Shown here: positions 9,630 through 22,094 of the stretch, piece by piece | Layout: every line of letters starts with the position of its first letter | Numbering within the stretch: position 1 is the first letter of the stretch | Assembly (NCBI GenBank): GCA_036784855.1 | Contig: JAZDSV010000070.1 | Location: forward strand, 1 to 58,469 | DNA from: Aphelidium insulamus | Lineage: Eukaryota > Aphelidiomycota > Aphelidea > Aphelidiaceae | DNA length: 58,469 bases | Direction: 5' to 3' | Notes under the pieces: generated by a model | The model's database searches: none | What the model was told of the DNA's origin: nothing | The model's input: the letters and a program-made list of their open reading frames with translations, nothing else | Position numbers and translations under genes: made by a program

Positions 9630-12572
9630 TCACTCCACACTCAACGAACAGTACAAAGCAGTAGTTATCGTTTTCTGGGTCTGTGGGTTCGAATTTATCA
9701 GTACAGACGAAGTTATAACAATATCAAGCATTATACCTTTGGGAAGTTCGTGTGGCAGTCCATTTATACTACGCAATTTATACTCATATGCCGTTCCATC
9801 CGCAGTGGAGTGAGCAATCTGACCAGAAACTTGCGCGAACACTAAAGACCGAGATAGGTCTGGTTTCTTGTCCAATACGCCCTGAAATATCATCGGTCCT
9901 TTGCCTTTTTCCGCGCCTTTAGAGGGTGGCTGGGAAACCTCACGTTTGTCGATTTCGTTGACGTCACTAATGACGCTTTCATTTTGGAGTCGCTGCCGCT
10001 TTGCTTTATGCCCATCGTGTGGCTTCTTGCGGTCCGCCAACCATTCATCATACGTTCCAGTCTTTGCAGTCGCAAAGTAACTCTCCTGCAAACGATGCAC
10101 AAACACAATGTGGATCTGCGCCTTCTCAGGAACACGAACGATGATTTGCTGCATTGTAGGTAGAGTGACCACATGGTGATGTTTCGCCTCGCCAGCGCCA
10201 ATTAGCACCAAGCCGCTTTCAGTCTGTAGGTAGATCAATATCTCAACGCCGTCTTTGTTTTTTGCGCGGTCTAGTTTGCCAATCACCGCGCCTTCCATTG
10301 CCACAATTTCCTGGGGCCACTCGCCATTTGGTGTGGTCAAGAACGGAATCACCAATTTGCGGTCACAAACGGGCATGAAGTCTCCAAAGTCCACTTTCAC
10401 TGCGGCCATGTCTACGTTGGTAGGAACCGTGTGGTAGATAACATTCGCGAGAAAATCTTTCAATTTTGTGCCCCGCAGTCCGCCCAAATGAGAAGCTGCA
10501 CAAACTGCCGCCGCCAAATGGGTCTCCATCCAAGTCCCATCGTTTGCTGGCTGTACGGCATTTTGCGTGTTTAACTCCTGGCCAATGACACTTGCAGCCG
10601 TCGCAAATGTATAGCGAAAAGGTACCGTATAATTGTATGGTCGGATGGACAAAGAAAGATCGGTGACATCCTGCTGAATGGACTGATCTGGTATAAATCG
10701 AGCGGGCAGTATGAATGGGGCAATTTTGGCAGTTCCAAGAAGAGTCAAATGTAGCAGAAAATCCTTTCTAGCAGCGGGAAACGACGCGATGGGGTTCCAT
10801 TTATCGTGTTTAATTTTGCCGGCCACAAACACACTTTGGTTGGACATAACGGTAAAATCGGGATCGCCGACCAAGTTGGCAAAATGTGAGTGAATTAGTA
10901 CCGTCGACATTGTCCTAGGCTCCTTGCATCGCTTCAAATCGTCCAGGGTTGCAAAGGCGTTCAGGAAAAGGCGCACCTGCCCTACTATTCCATAATTTTT
11001 AGAGGCCGATGAAAAATACAGGTTTTTCGTATCAAATATCATTCGGGTCAATTCTGTCAACATTGACTGGAATATGTCAATGCTAAAAATTTCTTGACAT
11101 CTCACCCGATTTGCAATGAACATGGCAAATCGGGGCCGGGAATGAAGCAAAATGTACTGCAACCACTTTGGAGGTAGAGGAGCGTGGACATCAAATCCCA
11201 GCGTCTGGAGAGTAACCGGCGGAAAAGAGGAAATACGTGGCACCAAGGCACAACGGTGTTGTTTGAAGAGCTTGCTTCAGACTGGAAGAAAAGTTTGGCA
11301 ACAGAAATGTCGGTTCCCGACAAGACAACAGGCACCCCAACGATGCGAAGGGCGTTTCGAAGAAAGCGCACCAAAGAAATACCTCCAGACGCAGTCGTGG
11401 ACACCTCATCGATGAAGATACACAACTTCTTCTTAAGGCTTCTAACCTTTGCCGTGGCGGCCGCCCGCGAGGATGGAGTTATTATCAAATTGGACTCTGT
11501 GCCAATATTTAGCTCGCAAATTGTATTGAGAAGATGTTACCGTTGCGTTCAGAAGGGGCTGCGTTGGCCAAGTCGGCCAACTTGTCCACCATTCCCCAGA
11601 TGAAGAGGTTGCGCTTAACTTCTCCCATCAGCTTAAGGGGAAGATCGAAATTGTCGCGCAAGATTGCCCGATCCTCGGCAATGCACATCTTCAGCAGTAG
11701 TGTGCTGCCCGAATACGCCTGGTATATGTCTTGAACAATGTCCTGAGCAGCAGACGCCAACATATAAATGCACTCGAAATTTTTGTCCCGCAGAGCCTGG
11801 ACCAAAGTCAGAGCCATTTGAGTTTTTCCCATTCCAGACGAGCCTTCGAGGAATATAAAGGGAATGGTTTCGCTGTCTGCAGTGGCGATCTGTCCAATTT
11901 TGTCAACAATTGGAGCAATAGTGGCGTGGTGCTTCAGAAAATTGGCGACACGCTGGTAGTTTTTATATGCAGCGCACACGGCGGGATCGTCCAAGATAAG
12001 AGCAATCGAGCCCGCGATGGGAGGCTCTGCATGATTTAGTCTTTCTCTAAATCAGACAGCTTACCTTGCACTGGCGGTAGAGCAAACTTGACAATGAGCG
12101 GATTCTTCGATGTAGTTTGACCCAATGTCCATAATTTAACCTCCAAATCGTACTGGCGCGAGTCGTCGGGAGAGTGGACGGTGACATCGCTCGCATCCAC
12201 ACCCTTCAGCTCGGGCTGAGTAGTGCAGAGGTATTGGACCAGATCCATGACGTCGCTCATACCATCGATGTTGATGCAAACTGGCCCACCGCCGCCGCTG
12301 TATCGAATCCACACAGCTAAAGAATATCTGATAATGAGCGGTTCCTTCGGCGTAGTCTGACCCAATGTCAATAAATTATCCTCCAAATCGTACTGGCGCG
12401 AGTCGTCGGGAGAGTGGACGGTGACTTGAGAGGCGCCGACGCCAGCCAGCTCGGGACGAGTGCACAGCAGGTGAATGAGATCAATGATGCGGCGTTTTGA
12501 ATTCGGTGGGAAATCAGCGAGATCAATTTCGTCCAGGCCGCCATCGTTGAAGCAAATCCACAGAGCTGCCAT
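9630..12572 (-). CDS. Crinkler (CRN) protein: two header domains, P-loop NTPase, PD-(D/E)XK
   Basis: Exons 12572-12065, 12026-11541, 11496-11255 and 11204-9630 give 936 residues. The N terminus holds two tandem ubiquitin-like Crinkler header modules sharing VTVHSPDDSRQYDLE and a LGQTT segment. Next comes a P-loop NTPase with Walker A GSSGMGKTQ and Walker B LCIFIDEV. The C-terminal half contains a restriction-endonuclease-like core ending GEAKHH, the E-x-K of PD-(D/E)XK nucleases. CRN proteins of oomycetes and basal fungi combine these parts and are proposed host-nucleus effectors or inter-organism conflict proteins; the role here is unknown. No classical signal peptide is seen. Intron 1 (38 bp) and intron 2 (44 bp) are clear. 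The third junction needs either a 50-bp intron (11205-11254) or a one-base frameshift; the intron keeps the frame. A hAT relic lies just upstream of the start. Confidence 0.85.
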
Positions 12573-12583
12573 TAGGGCTCCGA

Positions 12584-12735
12584 TCGAGTCGGGTCGGGTC
12601 GGTCGAGACGCTCGACTCGACCCGACCCGACATGACCCGGGTTGACTCGACCCAACATAACCCAACTCGGGTCAACCCGGGTCCGTCGGGTCAACCCGGG
12701 TTGACCCGGGTCGAACCTGACTCAACTGACCCGAC
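12584..12735. repeat. GGGTC/GACCC low-complexity palindromic repeat
   Basis: About 150 bp of interleaved GGGTC and GACCC words, including the perfect 20-bp palindrome GGGTCAACCCGGGTTGACCC at 12688-12707. It lies between the Crinkler start codon and the 3' end of the hAT transposase. Similar (CCCGA)n/(GGGTC)n tracts are common at ends of hAT elements, so it may be the subterminal region of that transposon (inference). Confidence 0.75.
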
Positions 12736-12816
12736 CAACAATTTTCAGACATATGAAAAAATGAAAAATCATTAAAATACTAATCATTAAATTATTCATT
12801 CCTAAGTATTAAGTAA

Positions 12817-13970
12817 TCATTCCAAAGTAATAACTTTCTTGTCCGTGAATGCTTTCATTACCTTCTCTTCGATCTCATCCGGGATTACATTGAACCAAAA
12901 CTGCATCAGCATTAGTTTTCGGATTGTTTCTGCTTTTAGAGATGCTCGTCTTATCCCCAATAAGTCTCTTGCTGCACTAAACCATCGCTCCACTGCAACA
13001 GAGCCGGCTGGTATTGCCAAGTAGTGTCGAGCCAATGCTGCCAACACGGGGAAACGATATTGATTAGCCTTCCAGTACTCCAGTGGTGCGGCTGTTAAGT
13101 CCAGTGGTTCGTCAACATACCGATGCAATTCTTCAGTTGTTGTTGCTATGTTCTCCATACGGCGGCGTTTGGTAATTGATTGTTGTTGCCATGATTCCAA
13201 CTCAACATCAATAACTATTTGCTCTGGCTGAGTTGTTACTGGCTTGCTGCTATTGACTTTGTTCATGGCATCAATGATAATTTTTTGATACTGCTCCGCA
13301 TATTCCGGGCATTTTGCATCCACCCATGCCATTTTTGTATCTGGCTGCAAAACCATACTGATAATGCTGATGTCGGACAAACTTGATTTCTTATAATATT
13401 GGATAGCCTTCAAAGCGGCAGCCTGGCACGCAGTGTTGAGTTGAATGTTTTCATGTTGTTGCTCTTCGAAGAAGTCGATCAAAGTGTTAAACAAAGGGAT
13501 GACCTTGCCAATTGTTGTGCCTCTATTCTTCGAAAAAGTTTCCGTGAGTTTCTTGAGCGGCTCGAGAATTTTTGCCATAATATCAACCAAAGTCCATTCA
13601 TCTTCAGTGAGTGAGAACTTCTCGAAACTTTTAACCGTCTGGCAGATTTCAATTAATGGCTATTTCAACTTCAAGCAACGCGCTGCCATATCAAATGTCG
13701 AATTCCAACGAGTGCTTACATCCAATATCACAGCCAAACTGCCGGTGTTCGATGCCTTACAATAATGTGAAAATTTTTCGCCCATCTGAGGAGATTTTCG
13801 GATTTTTGTGATCAAACTTCGAAGTTTCTTCAGTGGATTTGCTCCTTGAATTGCAAACTTTTCACCATCAATATCCATGATGTCCCCTAATGTCGCCTCA
13901 CCTTCTTCACTCTGTTCCACGCAGTCTCCGGATTCAGTGCAGTTATCATCATCTTTTTGCTTATTGTCAA
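12817..13970 (-). pseudogene. hAT-family transposase, 5' truncated with an in-frame stop
   Basis: Minus-strand frame from about 13970 to 12817. It contains STRWNSTFDM, typical of the hAT catalytic core, and the C-terminal hAT dimerisation region (YWKANQYRFPVLAALARHYL and onward, with VERWFSAARDLLG). A TAG at 13660-13662 interrupts an otherwise continuous frame after CLKLK. The N-terminal BED finger and first catalytic Asp region are missing; homology stops near the palindrome at 13977-14027. Not functional as it stands. Confidence 0.85.
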
Positions 13971-13976
13971 ATAAAA

Positions 13977-14027
13977 TCCTTTCATCGTTTCAAAATGGCA
14001 GCCTGCCATTTTGAAACAATGAAAGGA
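13977..14027. repeat. Near-perfect 51-bp palindrome
   Basis: Two 25-bp arms (13977-14001 and 14003-14027) are reverse complements with one mismatch around a single C. The left arm starts TCCTTTCATCGTTTCAAAAT. It marks the point where hAT coding similarity ends. It could form a cruciform or be a fold-back remnant. Confidence 0.85.
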
Positions 14028-14368
14028 TGAAAGGCGTGACGCGAAAAAATTTTCATCTTATTGGCGTTCTGATTGCAGCACGAACAAGCATCGATCACTG
14101 AAAGTTTAACGCTGCTTTATTTGTTGACAATATACCATTTCAACTGCCACCAATATGTCAAGGTTCACATCCATGGCCGTCTCCACGTACTTTTCCGCAT
14201 TAGTCACGACTGATATTGGCATATCTTGACTGTAAGTAACCCACCGCAATCGAATCAGCACTTCGGCTACGTCTGGTGACTTGGAGCAACCAGTACTCAA
14301 GTATCCAACGTTGTAAAGTATCCAGCATCAATCCTACGTCTTGCTTTACATCTAGATGTGCAGCTAGT

Positions 14369-14412
14369 ATATATATATATATATATATATATATACTTTA
14401 TATATATAAAGT
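14369..14412. repeat. (TA)n microsatellite
   Basis: Alternating TA run with one interruption (ACTT), between the hAT relic region and the next gene. Confidence 0.8.
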
Positions 14413-14486
14413 AGATAATATACCCGCTGAAAGCGCCTAACCTGCACCCGTAGTCATCATTGTCTGTTACGGTGCGTTGCACAGCC

Positions 14487-14953
14487 CTAATCACGGCACT
14501 GCCGCGTGTAGTTGGCGTTCTCGGGTGTCATGTCGCGCACCAACTTCTCCTGGTCGGCACACCGCTGCAAGTGTATGAACAATCAGTGTAGCCAGGCAGC
14601 GGTGCGCGGTTGTTCAATCATCCCAGCCAGTCTGGAAGTGAACTCGGCATACCATAAGAAGCGCATGGGAATCGTCGACCTGCTGAGCGGTTCCTGGCCA
14701 TAGCCCTGGAAGCCAGGATGTTCAATCGCGGTCACTGTTGCGCGCACAATGTCTGGCTTCACCACTCTCCGGTTGGTGACGGCCAGTTTTTGCTATGCTC
14801 ACGCCCTGGAAGCATAGCCCTGGAATCCAATGTTCAGTTTGCGGTCACTGTTGCGCGCACAATGTCTGGCATCACCATTCTCCGGTTGGTGACGGCCAGT
14901 TGTTGCTTTGCTCACACCCTCCACACGTTGCTCTGGGACGAGGAACCGCTCAT
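14487..14953 (-). CDS. Unidentified 61-residue protein with a 17-nt micro-exon between duplicated introns
   Basis: Proposed exons 14953-14916, 14819-14803, 14705-14653 and 14564-14487 total 186 nt, ATG to TAG. The protein starts MSGSSSQSNVWRVAMLPGRL and ends KLVRDMTPENANYTRQCRD. Introns 14820-14915 (96 bp) and 14706-14802 (97 bp) are tandem copies of one another, about 90% identical, both starting GTGAGCA and ending TTCCAG. Including the 17-nt exon between them is what keeps the third and fourth exons in the protein-like frame. Skipping both copies as one intron gives a short alternative product. The protein is not recognised; two Cys flank a charged helix-like stretch near the C terminus. 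Splicing is inferred from sequence alone. Confidence 0.55.
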
Positions 14954-14959
14954 ATCTGC

Positions 14960-15900
14960 GGTGGTTGATTACCTTCTTGCAAGGTCACGCCAAACAGTGC
15001 CTTGATAGTCACAGCAACTTTTACCGAACGGCCACGCGCTGCACCAGCTGCATGATCCGTCCACCCCATCGTCATCTGCATATTATAACGTTGTATTGTA
15101 CTGTAACTTAAGTATAGCATTCACATAACAATACCTCTTGCGCACTGCATTGATTAAAAGAAAGTTCGTCTTTCACTTATAAAAGGCATCCGAGTGGATC
15201 GAGGATTCGCAGTTATCAGCAAATCCCTCAAATGTTTTCAGGCCGCCGGCGAATTACTTTTTCAGTTCACGTGGACAATACCCCTCCCAAGCTTCCCCTA
15301 ATCTTCCAGGTTCGTGCAACGCTTGCTCCATCCTACATATTGTGTTGTTGTCGAAACTGTCGCGAAAATAGTCACAGCCAGCCAGTACTGCCAGCGGTAT
15401 ACTATCATAAGAATATAGCATTATTTTATCATTTAGTTGGTACTGCCGACCATAGCATACACTAGCATGATAAGAAGTAGTCCAGCAGCACACACATCAG
15501 CACACAGAAATGATTATTTTGATTAGCAAATGATGTTTAATGCATTATTTTGATTAGCAAATGATGTTTAATGCTGTGGCCATCATCCATAATAAACCCC
15601 CATAATTCTAATGCTGTGGCCATTGGCGCCGCAATATTATTTTCGCGTGGCAAGATTGATAAGCAAATTGGCGATATGCTGCGAATCCGCGTAGCTGGCC
15701 ACTGGCGCCGGTTCAGCGCGCAACACACACCTGCACCGCCGCCATCACCACCACCGTCCGCTACACAACGCTCGCCTTTGCCAGCGCGCGCGCGCTCTAC
15801 GCCTCAGGCCGTGACCGCCACATCTGATGCCAACATCTCGTCTCTGCCTGCTTGGCGCCGCACTCAAACCACGTCCATGACGGTCGGCAGCGGCAGAAAA
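14960..15900. other. Intergenic with a 31-bp tandem duplication
   Basis: No convincing gene. A 31-bp unit (ATTATTTTGATTAGCAAATG and onward) is repeated in tandem at about 15512-15573, in the likely promoter region of the COA3-like gene. Confidence 0.5.
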
Positions 15901-15906
15901 TGGTCA

Positions 15907-16157
15907 ATGTCGACGGAGGCCGCTGCGATACTGCGTCGCCGTCTCGTGCTGCGTAATGGCGTGATGGCAGCACTCATTGCCTTGTTTGCCGCCGGTGTCT
16001 GTGCGTAGTACCTCGTGTGCGTAATTTCCATTCGCGCGCTTACTCTTCAACTGCAGACAAGTATTCCATCTACGCTGTGCAAGCCGAAGATATCACGGAC
16101 GACTTTCTCAAGGACATGCTAGCCGCCGAGGAGCGCGCATTGAAGCAGGAAGCATGA
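15907..16157 (+). CDS. COA3: Cytochrome c oxidase assembly factor 3 (Coa3/CCDC56-like)
   Basis: Exons 15907-16000 and 16057-16157 give 64 residues starting MSTEAAAILRRRLVLRNG; an in-frame ATG at 15877 would add ten. A basic N-terminal stretch precedes one membrane span (VMAALIALFAAGVYKYSIYA) followed by an acidic tail (EDITDDFLKDML). This is the layout of Coa3, an inner-membrane protein that regulates COX1 synthesis and early complex IV assembly together with Cox14. The intron (56 bp, GTGCGT...CTGCAG) falls inside the membrane span codons, T|AC. Family assignment rests on architecture and the YSIYAV-type motif. Confidence 0.7.
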
Positions 16158-16454
16158 AGAATAGAGGCATATTCAACATGTGGTGGTGGTTTAAAATGAG
16201 GGTGGTATCTAATTACGTGAACATCTGCAGCGCCGTCGCGGTGGAACACCTCACGTCGATATATAACATGAACCATTACTTGGGGTCACCGCGCGGAACT
16301 TTTTGGCCCGATTTTAGGCATGGTTGCACGTGAGGACTGTGCGGCATTTAGTGACTGGAGTCTTGTTTGATGCGTGCATGCCACCAGTGGCACAGTCATT
16401 GTATGAATCTAACGTTACAATTCCACGGAACTATACAATGTGTATTTAATCTCG
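16158..16454. other. Short intergenic stretch between convergent genes
   Basis: 3' flanks of the COA3-like gene and of HOB1; no feature seen. Confidence 0.5.
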
Positions 16455-18435
16455 TCACTGCACATAGTTCCCGGGGAAAACGCCCTCTGTGCCGTCAGCC
16501 TTGCGCCCACGCCACCACCCATTCACATCCGCAGTCCGTTCCACCAGTATGATGGAGTCGCCGCGACGAAATGACAAGTCCCCCGCCTGCTGTGCATCGT
16601 AGTCATAAAGGGCGGTCAGCGTAGTAACTGCTGGCTTCCGAGGCGCCGGGGCAGGTGCAGCGATTGCACGTCCAGCCACCGGGGCGACATTGGACTGGTC
16701 TGAGCTTCTTGGTGCTCTTGGCCAGTCAGATCAGTGAGAGTAGACAGAATATGTATAGCAACGCTTACGTCATGGAAGTTCCCTGCAGCGCCAGCGGCTT
16801 CTGTCGTACAGCGGGCGGGGCAGGCGCCGGTGGTTTCTTGGGCGGAATAGTCGCATTTGTGAGAGGCGGACCGGTGCGAGTAGGTTTACTAGGGACTGCA
16901 GATGACAGTGAGCTTGCCGCGCTCGGTGACCGATCGAATGGATTGACTGCCAGTGGTGCGACGGGGGCAGTATTGCCCACAAATGGATTCGGTGCCGCGG
17001 ACGGAGTCGGTGTCTGGTATGGGGGAGGGGACTCGTCAAACTCGCGAAACGACACACCGCCATCCGAGTCGGCACCATTCTCGCACGCCTGATCTGTGGC
17101 AACAGTAAGTTATAAGCTAGTAAGTCAAAAGACAGTGCCTCACCAGGCTGCGGAGAGAGCGCACCGCCCTGGCCCGCGCCCTGCAAGATCTTGATATCAC
17201 TGAGGAATTGATCCGCGTTCAGTTTCTTGCGTTGGTAGCCTTCCACGGCCGACGTGGACATGTCCACTTGTGCCGCCATCTGATTGTAGACCGCGTTCAT
17301 CTGGGAGAACAGCTGCAGCTGGAACTCGATGAGTGCCTCGGCAATCGGGTCGACCACTCCCGCACGCAGACCGATATACGTTGGCAGCTGCTGTTTCAGC
17401 ATGTCATTCAGGCGGTCGAAATCTCGTTGTGCGGTCTCCACGCCTGATTCGGCCTGCATTACATTTGTATCAATACAATTAAATCGTGGCAGGAACCAAC
17501 AAAATACCTTGGCAATGGCCTTCTCGTCAATGACAGCGGGGGAATCGCGCTGTACAACCGTGGCATTGCGCTCACGGCTCTTCTTGGCGGAATCCAGTGC
17601 ACGGTCCAGATCAATACGCTTGTGCTCACGCTTGACAATTGTGCGCTCCACACGCTTGTGCAGCTGGATCCACTCGGCTGTTGGCTGGATAACCTGGCGC
17701 TCAATCTTCAACTCCAGGTCGGGCACCGCGGTCTGCGTGACAGTCTGTGCGGCCGCGTAGAAATCCTGCGCACGACGCATAGATTTCTCTGGCGTGATGG
17801 GCCGAAAGCGTTTTGTGGATGCAGGTGCCGGCATTGTGGCACTGATGGGCGATATGGCGCCATTGGAGCCATCGGCACCACTATTCCCAGCCACGTACTT
17901 GCCTATTTATGTTGAATGATATTATTAAGCGCAGTAAAACCACAATACACACCTGCAATCGGTTCATAGACTTCCAGCAGCGTCCGTGCAAATGACTCTT
18001 GATGGTCAAACATGGCTGCAGCAATGTTATAATAATTGTGCAATATATATATATATATATATACTTGCCCACTAGAGACTCCTTGTACTTGACGGAGGCG
18101 GCATGCAGTCGCTGTGACAACTCTTCCAGCTCCTTGAAGGACTCTTCATACTGTGCAAACTCGGCGTCCACCGTCTCTGCGCAGATGGGGAGATAAGTAT
18201 GACATGTGAGTGAGAGATGGACACCCACCCTCGGCATAGCCAGCCTTGGACTGGATGACGTGCGGCAGACGGTTGACGGCCTTTTTGAACCCCTTCCTGC
18301 CACGATCTGGTCAGCCACTACATATGTTGCCCATATATAGCAGAAGTGTCTATATGCAGACGACGAGAGCAAGATGGAAGCAGATGGAGAGAGAGCAAAG
18401 GGCAGGCAGAGACGGGCGCACACGTACCAGCTCAT
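16455..18435 (-). CDS. HOB1: BAR-SH3 amphiphysin, Rvs167/Hob1 type
   Basis: Eight exons: 18435-18428, 18296-18229, 18176-18069, 18015-17953, 17902-17508, 17453-17144, 17093-16769, 16716-16455; 1539 nt, 512 residues. The N terminus [20 protein letters not shown] matches the Rvs167 start. The BAR domain (about residues 1-330) includes YEPIAGKYVAG and [15 protein letters not shown] Pro/Ala-rich linker follows, then a C-terminal SH3 ([20 protein letters not shown] to GVFPGNYVQ). The family binds and bends membranes in endocytic vesicle scission with actin. Exon 1 codes only 8 nt. Intron 3 (18016-18068) starts with GCAAGT, a GC-AG intron required by the frame. The acceptor of exon 8 has a near alternative giving a shorter linker. 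The start lies 34 bp from that of JTB, head to head. Confidence 0.93.
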
Positions 18436-18469
18436 TCTGTTGACGCCGATCAATCACAGCAGAACTGCA

Positions 18470-19112
18470 ATGCGCCTGTTGTCGCTGTGCATTTTGGCGG
18501 CCTTCTTTGCCGTGGATGCCGTCAATGCCGTCAATGCCGGTGCCGTGTCGTCGCCCTTGTCGTCCGTGAATGGCACTTCCGTGTCGGCAGCGCGGCACAT
18601 ATCGTCCAAGCCGCACACCGTGGCCATCCCGCCCGGATCCCTGGCAGAGATGGAGAGATGCCGCCGTGTACACCAAAGCCCATATCCGAGTGCGTGCCCT
18701 GCACCGCCATACAAAAGGTACAGCAACGGTGCATCTGTGTGTGTATATCTGTCTTTTATCCCCTGTGCAGGCAGCATTGCTGGCCGAGTGCGCCGAGACA
18801 GGCTACCGGCAACTGTACGGCGGCTGTGAGGGACACACGGCCACGCGGAATGACAGCGCCGCATCCGCCGGCTCCGGTGGCAGTGCCGGACAGTGGCGCG
18901 GCTGTAATGTTCCCGCCAGTGAAGAGGTGGTTCCCTTTGTGCTGTTCCAGGTGCGTGTCAGATGTAATTCCTTTCATACATGCACACATTTATTATATTC
19001 ACAGCTGTTCACGGGAGCCGGGGCGGCGTTGAGCGGGTGGTGGCTGCGTCGGCGCCGTCAATGGCACGAATACGAGACACACTCGCGGTTACAGCGTCGC
19101 ATGCGGCGATAG
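18470..19112 (+). CDS. JTB: JTB family membrane protein
   Basis: Exons 18470-18565 (signal peptide MRLLSLCILAAFFAVDAVNA), 18658-18717, 18771-18950 and 19005-19112; 147 residues, close to the usual JTB length. The core CTPKPISECVPCTAIQKAAL, then ECAETGYRQLYGGCEG, has the JTB cysteine and ECxxTGY spacing. A Trp-rich hydrophobic span (LFTGAGAALSGWWL) precedes an Arg-rich tail. JTB proteins are small single-pass membrane proteins linked in animals to mitochondria and cytokinesis; function in fungi is unclear. The first junction (GTGAAT donor, GGAGAG acceptor) is the weakest part of the model; the three downstream exons are well supported. Confidence 0.72.
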
Positions 19113-19185
19113 ATACAATTATATGTATACAAACTTCATGGCATATGAGAGTGCTTTATGTATGTACATATGAGCAGATATATTG

Positions 19186-20842
<1,657 letters not shown>

Positions 20843-20901
20843 ATGATTATACACGATACAATACAGATTTATTAATCAACACGCAGCTCGCAGCTCGCAG
20901 C

Positions 20902-21566
20902 TCACAGCGCCGCCAAACCGCTCAGCGTTTCGTCCAGCTCGCGCTTGCAGGCCGCGTACTGCTGCTCCAGTTGCTGCTGCTTCGGCTCAAAGTCGTCGCG
21001 CTCCTGCTCCAGCTGGCTAATCTTGTCCTTGAACTGTGCGGCGCGGCTGTCCAGGGCCTCCAGCCTGCGACGATAACATATAAATATTAGCATAGACAAC
21101 TATAGGTATAAAATCCACTACCACCACCGACGTACCGTTGAGCCGACTCGGCCAGCGCTGCATTCACCTTTTGCAGTGAGGTCTCGAGCATGTGCGACTT
21201 GCGTGCCAGTCTGTCCCAGTGTTACGTGTGAGTGCCACTTATTACGATACTTACGCCTCTGTCTGGCCGCGCAGGGCATCACTCTGCGCCGACTGCTGCT
21301 TGATGTCCTCGTACTTGGCCTCGCTGCGGACTATTTCGTCTTCTAGCGTGGCCATCTTGGACTGGTGCTGGTGGATGGCGGCGTCTGTGCGAGTGGGTGC
21401 CGTGTCAGTGTGTTGGCGGAGAGTTCCCTGAACATGACACAGCGGTACCTCTCACGGCCAGCTGTTCCTGCACCACATGCAGCTTCTTCTCGCTGGCCTC
21501 TGCGCGGGAGTTGGCCGAGTCGATCTCGACCTTGAGCTGGCCGATTTTCTCCTTGAACTTGTCCAT
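20902..21566 (-). CDS. Tropomyosin
   Basis: Exons 21566-21449, 21384-21255, 21210-21136 and 21064-20902 give 486 nt and exactly 161 residues, the length of fungal tropomyosins such as Cdc8 and Tpm2. Starts MDKFKEKIGQLKVEIDSANS and is an uninterrupted heptad coiled coil to the end (ELDETLSGLAAL). It polymerises head to tail along actin filaments and controls formin and myosin use in cables and the cytokinetic ring. Four short introns, all GT-AG. Confidence 0.95.
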
Positions 21567-22094
21567 TGCGTTGCGATATGAGTGTGCGTTGTGTGATGAA
21601 AACGTGTGGAACAAACAGGGCCCCTCCACACATACATATCATCCATCCAAATGATATTATAAGTAAGTTGTAGTATGTAGCTCATTGCATACATACAAAC
21701 ACTTTGGATATGCAGTGGATGATACATACCATTTTCACAGCAAGAACCAGAGCAGAATAAACTAATTGCTTGCGGACTTAACAGCTATTTACATTATTCA
21801 AACTGAATGACAGGATGCCTGGTTAGTTACTCACTGACTTCTTGACCAAACTAGAAGCTGAACCTTGTACGTATAGGTTTAATATTAATATAAATAAGCA
21901 GTGGCACTCTTTTGAAGTTAGTTTTGTGGGTAAGCGAATTATGATTCTGTGCAATGGGCACGGCTTAAGTTAGGCACCGTAGCAGCATAACAGCTCTCAC
22001 CAGTTAAAGCTGCCTCAAATTACTGTATTTGCTTGTTAAATATGTTTCGTAACAGAAAGGAAAAAAGAAAAAAGAAAAAGAGAAGCAAAAAAAA
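21567..22094. promoter_or_regulatory. Divergent promoter region between tropomyosin and KAT14-like gene
   Basis: 528 bp, AT-rich, ending in an A/G-rich tract (about 22055-22094) directly before the KAT14-like start. No coding signal seen. Confidence 0.4.

Noticed and set aside
9660-9710. GGGTTCGAATTT resembling a tRNA T-loop
   Set aside because: It is inside the last Crinkler exon, with no box A or cloverleaf around it.
14106-14300. 64-codon minus-strand frame near the hAT relic
   Set aside because: Protein-like in part but no match, start or splice support; left unannotated.
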